Shown here: in pieces, positions 11,723 through 23,241 of the stretch
Numbering within the stretch: position 1 is the stretch's first letter
Layout: each line of letters opens with the position of its first letter
Assembly (NCBI GenBank): GCA_002007465.1
Contig: LNAC01000103.1
Location: 167,920 to 231,919, forward strand
Reading direction: 5' to 3'
Origin: Ailurus styani
Lineage: Eukaryota; Chordata; Mammalia; Carnivora; Ailuridae
Length of the DNA stretch: 64,000 nt
Notes under the pieces: model-generated
What the model was told of the DNA's origin: nothing
The model's database searches: none
What the model saw: only the letters and a program-made list of their open reading frames with translations
Program-made: the position numbers and the translations under genes

Positions 11723-12740
11723 CATTTCAGTAAAAGAGATTATGATGATTTCTGCTTGTTGCTCAGCAAAATTTGCAGTTCAAAGGGGCATCAGGTAAAT
11801 GTGTAACAAAATGTGTTGTCTTTTTGACGGGATAGACAGCAAACAGAGGTCCTGATCCACTTCAGGTAATTAAAGGGTCTGTGACACTTCTTGAAAGTGA
11901 AGAGGTATGAATTCCAGGGCCCTGGAGGAATTCCAAGCCACATAATTATACCTTGTACTTTCTACTTAAAAATTTTGCTCAGAGTTTCAGCTGAAAAATA
12001 AATTCTTCACTTCCCCTACTAAATATTGACACTGTGGCTTGTGAGACATCGTTATGCTTCTTTAAGCAGACCCTTCCTCAATTTCGTTGAAGTTTCCCCT
12101 GCAAAGTGGCCCAGAATAAAAGGTACTGTTTTATAAATCTTTCCATACCCTGTTGGATAAATATGGTAAGCATGGCCAACTCAATCCCAGGAAGGAGGTA
12201 GATAGGTGATAGATAAAATAGATTGAGAGATAGATATGCAGGCCTTAAATACATACGAAAGTCAAAGTAATAGAAAATTTTAAGTATTGGATTTCTTTGA
12301 ATTATTGTATGAATGGTTCATTTAAACTATAACTCACCTCTTGCACAACTGGTGGTTCTAAACTCCCATCAGGATGGTTGTCAGCAGGAGGAAATAGAAG
12401 AATCATTTTCACTCTAACTGATTGAAATAAAGATCAAGGGTCATTTGCAAGTGTCTTTCTGAATTAGATTATGCATAGCTTTCAAGTGTAATTGAAATTT
12501 GTCTCAGATAATTATACTAGAAGTGTTGTAACAAATGGTACATAATGTAGATGTCTCTTTATTAAAATTGATTGCATCTTTTTTACACTCTGTAAATGTG
12601 AGTAGAATCCTTGCTAAATATTCATAGAGATGAAGCATAGAAACAAGGAAAAAAAAGAAATTAGTATGATTATACTGTCATTTGAAATGAACCACTAATC
12701 AGATTTATTAAGATTACATACTTTATTAAATTAGTGAACT
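11723..12740. other. Unclassified stretch
   Basis: No recognisable gene or repeat; AT-rich single-copy-like DNA. Confidence 0.4.
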
Positions 12741-12744
12741 GCTA

Positions 12745-12812
12745 GCATTTATTGAATAATGTCTTCAACCCTATGCTAAGTGCTTTACATGCATCGTTCT
12801 GAGAAGAGGACT
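12745..12812 (-). mobile_element. MIR/L2-end fragment
   Basis: 'agcatttattgaataatgtc' followed by 'tatgctaagtgctttacatg' is the inverted 3' end of a MIR. Confidence 0.6.
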
Positions 12813-12814
12813 CT

Positions 12815-14125
12815 GGGTTTTGCTGAACTGCCAGAGGGGGAAAATGGGGCAAGAGTATCCACTCATTTTACTATTAAGGAAGAAGAATCAAGTAATTCCA
12901 ACATTACTTTTTAATTTCCAAATAAACACATTGTATAATGGCATAGCTTCAGATTTTAAATTAGTTTTTGAGTAAAACAACATTTCAAAGGAATGTTGTC
13001 CTTGTAATGAGGCTGCTTAGTAGAGGAAGAAGGAAAACAGATGATCAGAGTAACCACAAGTTGAATGAATGATCTGTGAGCAATAATTGCTTTGGTACTA
13101 TAAAGGCATATTCATTCCAGGTCAAGAAATCTTTAGGTTTTCAGTCTTTTTTTAATAAAATCTGAAATTTTGAAGTGTGATAATCCCCATTTTTTAGAGT
13201 TGATTCTCTCAACCATAACAAGACTCCTGGTTGGTTCAAACAGCTTAGTCTGTAAAAAGCATGATAAAAAGCTATACCAGGAATTAAACTCCCAATCTAA
13301 CCATCATTATGTAAAACTGTGCAAAATGATCTATAGGGGTTTCATTGCAGAATGTACGTTTTTCATACTTGATCTGCTGTGTGCACACGTGTCCATATAT
13401 TTAACTACTATGCTTTTCCCCAAAGGAGCAAAAAAGCCAGTATTAAGCAGTTTCTATTTGTAAACTGACATGTTGATTTTTTAAAGATCAGTCTTTTAGG
13501 ATTTCATTGTTCTATTTCACTTCTTTTAGTTCACAGTTATCTTTATATGATGCACCTTGTTAATTGTTTTCTTCTTAAGGTAAATTATAGCTTTGCAAAA
13601 TGGTCAGTGCTACTCACAAAATGCTGTCAAACTGTGAATTACAGAATCCTTTGATGGAGATAATAAAGATCAAATAACATTGCCTTTCCTTTTCCAGACT
13701 GCATTTCTTTCCAAGATTTGGTTTCAGTCAATACCATTATTGCTATCCATGCATTTTTGTCATTTCAACAAAAAATAAAATTCTTCTTTGTCTTTTTCTA
13801 ACTTTTTTAGATAACTGTGTTAGCCATTAGAATCTTTTTCAATTTATACTTTGTAGTGGAAAGATATTAATTTTATAACCACTATGCTTTGCCCAACAGA
13901 GTCATTGTCCTTGTGTATAAAAATCATGGGTTGTTTGCAGCATTACTGAAATAGGACCAAAACACCAAAACTTTGAAAGAGAATTAGTTGTTCTACTTCT
14001 TTCACATTTTTCCTTGTATATAGCACCTTAATAGCATGAACCATTTTAGAAACAATCTGTGATTGTGTAAGCCCTGAGTCATGTCCCAGAGCCAACCCTA
14101 GGCAATCCTGGAGAGACCTAGAGAT
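12815..14125. other. Unclassified AT-rich stretch
   Basis: No gene or repeat recognised. The 97-codon frame at 13170-13463 has no family resemblance and is probably a chance frame. Confidence 0.4.
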
Positions 14126-14129
14126 TTAT

Positions 14130-14395
14130 ACAGCTTACATTTACTCAGAAACCTTCCATGATGCCCCATCAGGTTGAATCAGCAGATTCAGAGTCCCAAA
14201 CATTCAACATTTCTCCAAAATACTACTACACATCATATCATATCATACACACTTATTATTTATATAATGTCTGTATTTCCCTTTAGATAGTAAGCCCTAT
14301 GAGAGCCCTATGACTGCGACTTATTCAGGTCTGTCTCCCTAGGACTTAGCAGAGTAGCTGGTGGCTATACTAGTTGTTTAATTCATATGTGTTGG
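14130..14395 (+). mobile_element. L2 LINE 3' end relic
   Basis: 'gaaaccttccatgatgcccc', a central AT-rich block, 'agtaagccctatgagagccc' and 'ccctaggacttagcagagta' follow L2 3' end order. Confidence 0.65.
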
Positions 14396-14399
14396 GTGG

Positions 14400-16035
14400 A
14401 TACATGAGCTGAAACAGTAGGCCTTCCCAGTTTAGGTCACTGTTTTCATTTTTCTCATTCTAGTCTAGAGCAAGCCTACTTGGTTACAAACAACTGTCAA
14501 GTGCAGAGGGCATGGAACTGCAATTTCTACAGGGTCCAGTGCTAGATGAAGAGGTCTGTAGTGAGTCCTGACAAAAGAGTTCTACTCAGTCCAGCCTGTT
14601 GTAGCCATGTGGCAATGCCCTAATTTTTTTTTTTTAAAGAAGCCAGATCTTATTGTTCACATAAAAAAGCATTTTCTGATTTTTTTTAAATACACTTCAG
14701 GCCAGAAGACTATGTTGGCTCCCTATCCTCAGCATATATAACAAATTTATAATCTCTTATTTATGTCTTCTGTTTTTCTCTAGTGTATAAATTTGTAAAA
14801 AAAAAAATCTCTTGATGGTTAACTAATTCCATTTGCTAAGATATCTAGTATGCATGTTAAAATCAAGATTATTACCAAATGTTGCTATGTTCTTCTCCAT
14901 GCTATCTGGTTCTTCAGTTCAATTTTAACTTCTGTCTCTCCTCCACCAGTGGGGTGGGGTTCTTCTGGTGATAAATGTTGCTACTATTCAGTCCCAGTGG
15001 AGTCATAGTTTGAATGTCTTCAACTGTCTTGAGATCACCCTGAACTAGCTACTTCCCTACTACGGATGGCCACAGATAAGCACAAACCTGATTCAACCCT
15101 GGGGTCTTCCTCTCCTAGGTTAGTCCATTCCCAGTCATCCTACAAGTCATACCAATAAGATTTTGGTTAACTATAATCAAAGCTACATTAGACTTCCATT
15201 TCTGCTCCCACTACTCAATTTAAAGATTGTTCATGTGGACTTTACATGAGTTCTACCCTGCTTTTTGAACCCTATTCTTTTCCTATGGGAGCAAAAAAAT
15301 ATCTTTAGTTACCCCTGGTCAATTTTGTTCTAACTCTGACATCATCATTGAAAAGCAAGATCTTCCCCCCTTCCATAGATCCTTCACAACTGGCATCAGT
15401 TATGAACCCAAAGCCCCAAGTCCCAAGTCAGTAAACACTTTCTATCAGGCCTCACTCTAGAATAACAGCTGCATCTCTACCTGAGAGGTACGCCCTGCTA
15501 ATTCCACACAGGGAGTGTCTCTGTTCTTTAGTCCTCCTGTCCCTGAAGAGAAAAATGGTCCCTCACAGTGAATCATGTGCTCCTGTTGACCACAGGTGAA
15601 ATAGTTACTGTCTGCTTTGTTCAGTCACCAGTCCCTTTAAACTTCAACTGGACTTCTATTCTCATTTCTCCAGCCCCCTTGAAATGATGTCTTTTTTCCT
15701 CTCTTCTGGAACAAGTTAATGTGCTACATTTTTTGACACTCATATTGTAGACTTCATTCATTCCACTGTAAATTAGTTTGCTTTGCTTTTGATTGCCTGA
15801 GAATTATGTTTTGATTCTTTATTCTCTAATACCCAAAGATATCTGAGATGGTAACATTGACCAAGCTCACTCTAAACCATTTGTTTTCCTCTTATGTCTG
15901 CTTTGGTTTTCCTTATCTATTCTAATGTCCACACATTTTAGCTACAAACTATGATGGACTACCCAACCCACCTGTGGATTTGGACACCAAAACTTCTGTG
16001 CAAATAAATCTTAAATTGAACAAAACATTTTACAT
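14400..16035. other. Unclassified stretch
   Basis: About 1.6 kb without recognised repeats or coding potential. Poly-T and poly-A runs occur near 14630 and 14800 but lack flanking duplications. Confidence 0.4.
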
Positions 16036-16039
16036 TTTA

Positions 16040-16260
16040 ACAAATTAAAAGGAGCAATGATCTGAAGTCAAAGACTCCAATGCAGCAACTTAGAAGCTGA
16101 TTGGTCTTTGACAAATGAGTTAATCTCTCTATGGTTTAGCTTTCTTGTTCGTGACTTGGATATGCTTTTTGTGGTGTTGCTATGAGGATTCAATGAGATA
16201 ATATTTGTGAAAGTACTTGAAAACCTAAAAAGTACCACCCCAATATACAATATTATTAAA
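16040..16260 (+). mobile_element. MIR SINE
   Basis: 'caacttagaagctgattggt', 'gagttaatctctctatggtt', 'tgctatgaggattcaatgag' and 'gtgaaagtacttgaaaac' give the MIR order. Confidence 0.7.
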
Positions 16261-16855
16261 TAAGGTGGCTTTATGTTGTACAGTTCTTACTGCCTTGAAG
16301 GATAAGTTCATGTACAGCTGTGAGTGTCCTGATGCACAGATAGTACATATTTAATGCCATACCTTCCCAGTTATATACTATCTCCTCAGGGAAACCAAGA
16401 TATGTATATTGCTTTTGGCTATAATCTAGAAAGTGTGTTGTGATCTGGAGGGTAGGTTGTGAGAGGAATAAAGGGACAAGACAAGGAGATTTACTTCTCA
16501 GCTATTTGCTTGAGGTCTGCTTTTTTCTTGTTTAAGCTGCTCACCTACATTAATAGTTTCTCTTACTCTATGTCAGCTGCTCTGGTGTTTTGTCAGTGCA
16601 TGGTTCTGGGCTTCTACCCATCAGGCACACTGATTTGGCTGGACTTGGGGTCCAGCTCAGCCCTTTCTTTGATCATATCTCTGCCCTAATCAAGGACCCC
16701 TGGCCTCATAAGATATTGCCTCACTATCCATGGTATGAAACTCCCATACCTTACATTGCAATTCCTTGCATATCAAGACTCACCCACACACCCTGGTTAT
16801 AGGAATGCTTTGTACCTACATCTCACTCTTATATTCCTGTCCCTCAGGGACTCTG
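16261..16855. other. Unclassified stretch
   Basis: No gene found; short overlapping frames at 16459-16802 have no family resemblance. Confidence 0.35.
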
Positions 16856-16859
16856 ACTC

Positions 16860-17070
16860 AATCTGCTTACCTATACCTCACCTGTATCATGTACTGTCTA
16901 AATTAATGACCCTTTATACTTTTCTTTCTACATAGTCATGTTAGTTACATGCTTCCCAAACTTGCCCCTCTGCACCGTGATTTCCTTGAGGACCAATTCC
17001 ATTACTCACTCATCATCTCATCCCCAAAGCCTTCTTCGGGTCATTGGCACATGGTAGTTTGATCAAAACT
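16860..17070 (+). mobile_element. Possible L2 3' end relic
   Basis: 'tttccttgaggaccaattcc', 'catccccaaagcc' and 'tcattggcacatggtagttt' resemble the L2 3' end, but divergence is high. Confidence 0.5.
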
Positions 17071-17339
17071 TTGTTCAGCTAGTACCTTGCTGGTAACTGC
17101 CCTTCTGCCAAGATATGCTCCACACCTCTGGATATCTAGACTTTGTACTATCCTGAACTATGGGCTCCTAGAACCTTTGGTTTATATCTGGCTTTTATGC
17201 AACTGGACAACTGACTTGCTTGCTCAGTCTGCTTCCTATCGACTTGCTCCATATCCCAGCCCAATCTTGTTGTCCCTGTTTCTCCACTCTTCCAATCTGG
17301 GGGAAGCTCAGATGTAGAAATTAAACTTGTTGTAAATGA

Positions 17340-17730
17340 AAATAATTGAGAAAGCCAGGTTTGACCTCACAAAAAGCCTCACAGCTGGCATCTCCTGGGA
17401 AATGGTTAGAAGTGCAGCATCTCGGGGCACGTGGGTGGCTCAGTGGGTTCAAGCATCTGCCTTCGGCTCAGGTCATGGTCTCAGGGTCCTGGGATCGAGG
17501 CCTGCATTGGGCTCTCTGCTCAGCAGGGAGCCTGCTTCCTCCTCTCTCTCCACCTACTGTAATCTCTCTCTCTGTGTCATATAAATAAATAAAATATTTT
17601 AAAAAAAAAAGAAAAGAAATGCAGCATCTCAGGCCTCACTCCAGACGTACTGAATCAGCACCTGTATCTTGTTAAGATTCCAGGTAAAATGATTCATATG
17701 CAAAGATGTGAGAGGCACTGACCTCAAAAC
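17340..17730 (+). mobile_element. MER5A-type hAT MITE split by a SINE
   Basis: Non-autonomous hAT-Charlie element in two pieces. The left piece has 'ctgggaaatggttagaagtg'; the right has 'actccagacgtactgaatca', 'tgttaagattccagg' and 'tgattcatatgcaaagatg'. The break is exactly at the SINE TSD at 17409-17423 and 17616-17630. Confidence 0.8.
17424..17615 (+). mobile_element. Carnivore SINE (SINEC) inside MER5A
   Basis: Complete plus-strand SINEC with head 'ggggcacgtgggtggctcag', CT-rich 3' part, 'ataaataaataaaatatttt' tail and 15-bp TSDs (17409-17423 and 17616-17630, one mismatch). Confidence 0.95.
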
Positions 17731-17923
17731 ACACACATATGGTGTATAATACAATAAGTAGTGTATAATAAAGTACCGCTAATATACTTCAAGATTTATA
17801 TAAATAATATATTTCATAAAATGAAAATAGAGTATAAAAATACTAGAGTACCAATCAATTTATTTAATTTTCTTTATGAAACTTATAAAATTACACAATT
17901 TTTTTTAAATGTCTGAAAAGTAG

Positions 17924-18093
17924 GGGTGCCTGGATGGCTCAGTCAGTTGAGCATCTGACTTTTGATTTTGGCTCGGGTCATTACCTCAGTGTCCTGGGAT
18001 CAAACCCCATATGAGGCTTCTCACTCAGTCGGGAGTCTCCTTAAAGATTTTTCTCCCTCTCCCTCTGTCCCTCTGCCTGCTCCTGAACACACG

Positions 18094-18136
<43 letters not shown>

Positions 18137-18207
18137 CCCCTCTCCCTCTCTTCCTCCCCCCGCTTTTCTCCCCTCTCTCTCCATAAAATAAATAAATCTT
18201 TTTAAAA
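17924..18207 (+). mobile_element. Carnivore SINE (SINEC) with long CT expansion
   Basis: Plus-strand SINEC, unusually long at about 284 bp because its internal CT tract has expanded (pure CT at 18095-18132, then CT/C-rich to about 18180). Perfect 17-bp TSDs at 17907-17923 and 18208-18224. Confidence 0.95.
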
Positions 18208-18269
18208 AAATGTCTGAAAAGTAGCAACAACAAGCATTAAAGACAGCATGACGTACTAAAATATCAGAG

Positions 18270-18450
18270 AATTCAGTGTTTTAAGACCTGGCTTCTAGTA
18301 TAGCCTTGCTGTAGGTTACGCAGTCAACTCTTCTGGGTTTCATTTCTGTGTTAGGTAAAGATATAATGCAAAGTTAGGTGAACTCAAAACCTTGTCTAAC
18401 ATTTGTGTTTCTTATAAGAAATTCTGTATGATTCCTTCAACTCACAATAT
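18270..18450 (+). mobile_element. MIR-like relic
   Basis: 'aagacctggcttctagtata', then 'tgggtttcatttctgtgtta' fit a degraded MIR-class SINE. Family uncertain. Confidence 0.45.
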
Positions 18451-18697
18451 TGTAGTTAGGTAATTACTGAAGCTCATCTTAGCAATTTAAACTTTTATCA
18501 ACCTATTTGTTGGTTCTTATCTTTCTTCTGTAAGTGGGATTTACTCTAGTCAGGGTTCTTTTAGCTGCAAGAGTTAGAGACTCTAACAGTGACAAACTGT
18601 CCCCATTTGCTGGGGATGGAGAGGTTTCCTAATAAAACCAGGATGGTCACATAAAAATTGGGATGGTTAGTCACCCTACTCTGCCCAGATTGTGCCA

Positions 18698-18762
18698 GAA
18701 AAAGGAGTTTATTGCTGCCATAGAATGTAGGAAAAAGGAGACTATGCTGCCATAGAATGTAG
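18698..18762 (+). repeat. Two-copy 32-33 bp tandem duplication
   Basis: Units at 18698-18730 and 18731-18762 share 'gaaaaaggag' at the start and the block 'tgctgccatagaatgtag' at the end; only the middle few bases differ. Confidence 0.9.
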
Positions 18763-18769
18763 GAAAGCT

Positions 18770-20640
18770 TACTAAAACCTCAAAGGAACCATCTTCACTC
18801 AGTTCTATAGCCCAGCCCCCAGTTTTCTCTTTGTCTCTCTGTCATGGTGTCTTCCCTTTTTCCACATATCAACCCCATCCCTCTCTGTCCACTGACTAGC
18901 TTTCCTTTGCTTAATATTTGTTTCTGTTCCTGCCAACTTCAACCTTTATGAAGATGTAGACCTTGTGATCACATCCTGTCTGTAGAGCTAGGACATAGAT
19001 TTTTATTTCCAAATGAGCTACAAACAGGCTGTTTTTAGATTCAAATGGGCCATGACCAGAGGTGGACAAAGAAATCAGGTCACATGTGACTGAATACTGG
19101 GATTTTGGAGAGCAGAATTTGGGGATTCTTCTAGGGATTTTGGACTAGCCCTTAGAAGGAAACATGAGTAGTGAGTGCTTACCATTTTCATTACTACTCA
19201 CCGTTGCCTCTATTAGTTCAAGTTTATTCTCCGATGCAAGTTCATGTGCAAGTGTGAAATACAAGCATAACACTTCTCACTCTATAGCCAAATGCCTTTA
19301 AATGATCTCAACATTTCATAGCACAGCCTATTCTTCTAGTATTCATTTTGAAGCCTTCCTTGAGTAGACAGCCATCTGGTTCCAAACTTCATGATCTGAT
19401 CTTAGAGGCTTCCCAGTTGCCGCTTTCAAGAAGAAGCATATCACATACACATATCACAATTCTCCAGGTTTTCCTACTTCATTTACAAGGCTTATTCCTT
19501 CACCAATAAGATGACTTATTTGTATATTTTAGCATTCTGATTTTGTAAAGTACAAAGCCTTTTTCTCAAATACTTTGAAAAAAGAAAGTGCAAAATTGCT
19601 TTCAACAGTTAAGCTTAAAATCCTACATCACTCAAATTGTCTGTAATTAGAAAAAATATATGATTCATAACATAAATTTCTATGGGTCAGTATAAGAAAA
19701 ATCATTGTAAATGAAACTTCTGATTTAATAGCTTTTTCTGTATTTAAACCCTATAGTAAAACCAAACAACAAGTTCTATTCCTGTCAGAAAACCCTCTCT
19801 TTTGCTATTTCTTTGCATAATGTGATTACTGATCCATTTCTGCTTCTCATCTCAGGGCTTTAATTTGATTTGGCTAATATTTAGATTAATATAGTAGAAT
19901 AGAATTTTAGGAAATACTATTTCAATAGAGATTCATTTCTATTACATATAGGAAAATATCCAGAAAAAGGAAAGCTGTACTTATAACTGGTGTATTTTAT
20001 CCTTTATAATTATCAAAACCAATAATATCTGTCTTCCCAAAAAATGCTTCAGATACATTTTCAATTTCCATTTGTCAAGAAAATCTCCTTTTAAGAATAA
20101 GACATACATTAGGCATAAGTGATAATTTACTGGATTTCTACTGCTGTTCTAAAATAGCCATCAATAATAGCCTTAATAAAATGTATGACTTACACTCTGG
20201 CATCCAGTTAGAATTTATTAAACTAAAAGTGCTGAAGTGACTCTGATTCACAGAAAATGCCCTCTAAATACTTACTTTATAATCAGCCAGGTACATTCAA
20301 CCTTCAGACATACACATCATCAATCACTCAAAAGATATAAATAAATAAGAACTATTCATTTATTGGGTGAATATAAACATTCATCTGTAAGTCTGTGATG
20401 CAGTTTTGTAAGCTCAAGACCACAATTCATGGACAGCTCAGAAATTTTTCTGAACTAGTAAATGAAAATCTCCTACTGGTTACATCAACTTTACCATATA
20501 TCCATTTTATTCAGGTAAAAATTGGTTTGCTTTGTAATCAATATACGTTTTTCATTTGTCCTTTGCACAACTACCCTAGATGGTCCTTCATCACTCTCAA
20601 CTAGATTATTTCCCTCCTAAATAATAAAATTCTCTGCAGT
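18770..20640. other. Unclassified stretch
   Basis: No gene or named repeat. The region around 18541-19140 reads like an old interspersed repeat that I cannot name; the rest is AT-rich. Confidence 0.35.
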
Positions 20641-20770
20641 TTCTTCCCTCCATAATCCACATAGTATATTCTGCTACACTGATTTTCTTAAAACCCTGAT
20701 CTTAAAATGGAACTCCTTTACCAATGCCTTCAAATTTTATATCCAGAAGATCACCTTGAAATACTAAAAT
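20640..20770 (+). mobile_element. Possible L2 relic
   Basis: Weak resemblance to the L2 coding-end blocks ('ttcttaaaaccctgatctta', 'tttaccaatgccttcaaat'). Confidence 0.35.
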
Positions 20771-21068
20771 TATGAAATCATGAACACCTTTAATGGAAGT
20801 AATCCTCCTTTATTTATAAAGTATTTGCTTTATTTACCCTAGGATATTCTTTCTTTATCCATTCCACAAATATCTATGGTATATCTACTATGTTTTAGAC
20901 ATGAGTATAGGCCTAAAGATATAGTGGTGAACAGAACAGACTATAGTTACTTTTTTGGAATTTACATTTGGGTGAGAGAGACAAAAATCAAGAAAACAGG
21001 AAAAATAATCAAGCAGTGATAAGTACATTGAAGAAAATGAAAGAATGATGGTGAGTGCGTGGCTACTT

Positions 21069-21264
21069 TTTTTTTTTAAGACTTATTTATTTTAGAGAGG
21101 GAGTGGGACGGAGGAGCAGAGGGAGAAGGAGAAAGAGAATCCTCAGGCAGACTCTCCACTGAGCGTGGAGCCTGATAAATGGCTCCATTTCACGATCCTG
21201 ATATCATGACCTGAGTGTAAATCAAGAGTCGGATACTCAGTTGACTGAACCACCCAGGTCTCCC
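21069..21264 (-). mobile_element. Carnivore SINE (SINEC) inside L2
   Basis: Minus-strand SINEC with degraded head 'gaaccacccaggtctccc' and 13-bp TSDs at 21056-21068 and 21265-21277 (one mismatch). Confidence 0.93.
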
Positions 21265-21294
21265 TGCATGGCTACTTCAGATGTTCAGTGAAGA

Positions 21295-21752
21295 TGCATT
21301 AGTTTCCTAGGGGTGCCATAATGAATGGCATATAACAACGTAAATAAACATAAACAACATAAAGTGGCTTAAAACAACATAAATTTATTCTCTTGCGGTT
21401 CTGGAGTCCAGATATCTAAAATCAAGATGTCATCGGGTTTGTGCCTCCTCTGAGGGTTCTAGCAAGGAATTTTTCCTTGCCTCTTCCAGCTTCTGAAGAT
21501 AAGATATTCCTTGACATTTGATTGCATAACTCCAATAATTGCCTCAGTTTTCACATAGCCTTCTCCTCATCTCTTCATGTCTCTCCTCTGCATGTCTCTT
21601 TGAAAACACTTCTCATTAGTTTTAGGTCCATCTGGGTAATATAGTTCATCTTATCTCAAAATCCTTATATACATCTGCCAAGACCCTTCCTCAAAATAAT
21701 TCAAATACACAGCTTCCAAGATTATGACATGGACTACCATTCAGTCACTACA
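21295..21752 (-). mobile_element. Solo MLT1-type LTR (MaLR, ERVL class) inside L2
   Basis: A 458-bp solo LTR with canonical TG...CA ends and a perfect 5-bp TSD (gaaga at 21290-21294 and 21753-21757). On the plus strand it reads 'ttagtttcctaggggtgcca', then 'gtggcttaaaacaacataaa', 'tctggagtccagatatc' and 'cttccagcttctgaagat', the inverse of MLT1. The internal retroviral part has been lost by LTR-LTR recombination. No coding sequence remains. Confidence 0.88.
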
Positions 21753-22092
21753 GAAGATTTCTCTAAAGAAGTAATATTTAAGTTGAAACCTGAATCTAAA
21801 AGCTATGTGAAGCTTAGGGAAAGAGATCCCAAGAAGAGAGACCAATCAATACAGGGAAACCAAAGCAGAACCAAGCTTGACATATTTGAGGAAGCAAAAG
21901 CAAATAAGCATGGCTGAAGCCTCATGGTAGTGAGAAAAAGTCATACAAAATGAGTTCAGAGTGCTAAGCTGATCATGGATCTCATGATAGATATTTAAAA
22001 ATGAGTGCCCCTCTTATACTGTTGGTGGGAATGCAAACTGGTACAGCCACTCTGGAGAACAGTTTGGATGTTCCTCAAAAAATTAAAAATAG

Positions 22093-22287
22093 GGCGCCTG
22101 GGTGGCTCAGTGGGTTAATGCCTCTGCTTTCGGCTCAGGTCATGATCTCAGGGTCCTGGGATCGAAGCCCGCATCGGGCTCCCTGCTCAGCGGGGAGCCT
22201 GCTTCCCCCTCTCTCTCTCTGCCTCTCTGCCTCCTTGTGGTCTCTCTCCCTCTGTGAAATAAATAAATAAAATCTTTAAAAAAAAAA
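22093..22287 (+). mobile_element. Carnivore SINE (SINEC) inside L1
   Basis: Well-preserved plus-strand copy with the tRNA-like head 'gggcgcctgggtggctcagt' (polymerase III A-box region) and 'gggatcgaagccc' (B-box region). TSDs of at least 12 bp, perfect, at 22081-22092 and 22288-22299. Confidence 0.97.
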
Positions 22288-22470
22288 AATTAAAAATAGA
22301 GCTACCCTATGGTCCATCAATTGTATTATGATGTATTCACCCAAAGGATACAAAAATACAGATCCAAAGGGGTGCATGCACCCTGATATTTATAACAGCA
22401 TTATCAACAATAGCCAAACTAGCCAAACTATGGAGAGAGCCCAAATGTCCATGGACTGTCCAAATGTCCA

Positions 22471-22500
22471 TATATATATATATATATATATATGAAATGT

Positions 22501-22536
<36 letters not shown>
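22471..22536. repeat. Paired (TA)n and (AC)n microsatellites
   Basis: (TA)n at 22471-22493 and (AC)n at 22505-22536, separated by 'gaaatgtacat'. They lie between the two SINEs in the L1. Confidence 0.97.
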
Positions 22537-22538
<2 letters not shown>

Positions 22539-22582
22539 ATTTAATGGAATATTATTGAGCCATCAAAAAGAATGAAATCTTG

Positions 22583-22789
22583 GGCGCCTGGGTGGCTCAG
22601 TGGGTTAAAGCCTCTGCTTTCGGCTCAGGTCATGATCTTAGCGTCCTGGGATCGAGGCCCACATCGGGCTCTCTGCTCAGCAGGGAGCTTGCTTCCTCCT
22701 CTCCCTGTCTCTCTGCCTGCCTGTCTGCCTACTTGTAATCTCTCTCTGTGTGTCAAATAAATAAATAAAATCTTTAAAAAAAAAAAAAA
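22583..22789 (+). mobile_element. Carnivore SINE (SINEC) inside L1
   Basis: Young-looking plus-strand copy with a long A tail. TSDs of 12 bp, perfect, at 22571-22582 and 22790-22801. They repeat the L1 'aatgaaatcttg' motif. Confidence 0.97.
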
Positions 22790-23187
22790 AATGAAATCTT
22801 GCCATTTGCAACGATGTGGGTGGAGCTAGAGTGTATTATGCTAAGTGAAATAAGTTAGTCAGAAAGACAAATACCATACTATCTCACTCGTATGTGGAAT
22901 TTAAGAAAGAAAACAGAAATATGGGAAGGGGGAAAGAAAAAAGAGAGAGAGGGAAACAAACCATAAGTGACTTAATGACAGAGAACAAACTGAGGGGTGA
23001 TGGAGAGAGGTGGGTGGGGAATGGGTTAGATGGGTGATGGGTATTGTTGTGATGAGCACTTGGTGTTGTATATAAGTGATGAATCACTGAATTCTACTCC
23101 AGAAACCAATATTGCACTATATGTTAATAACAACATTTAAATTAAGAAATAAATTAGTTTTAAAAATATGGCTCTACACTTAAATAA

Positions 23188-23188
23188 G

Positions 23189-23239
<51 letters not shown>

Positions 23240-23241
23240 AT
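23188..23241 (+). repeat. (AAAT)n tail of L1
   Basis: About 13 units of AAAT at the L1 3' end. Confidence 0.97.

Noticed and set aside
13170..13463. 97-codon frame in AT-rich DNA
   Set aside because: No family resemblance, no splice-bounded structure and no start context; length is within chance for a window of this size.
22001..22270. Frame with 'PGWLSGLKPLLSAQVM'-like peptide, also seen at 17346, 22572, 34744 and 63636
   Set aside because: This peptide is the translation of the SINEC head and recurs at every plus-strand copy; not a gene family.
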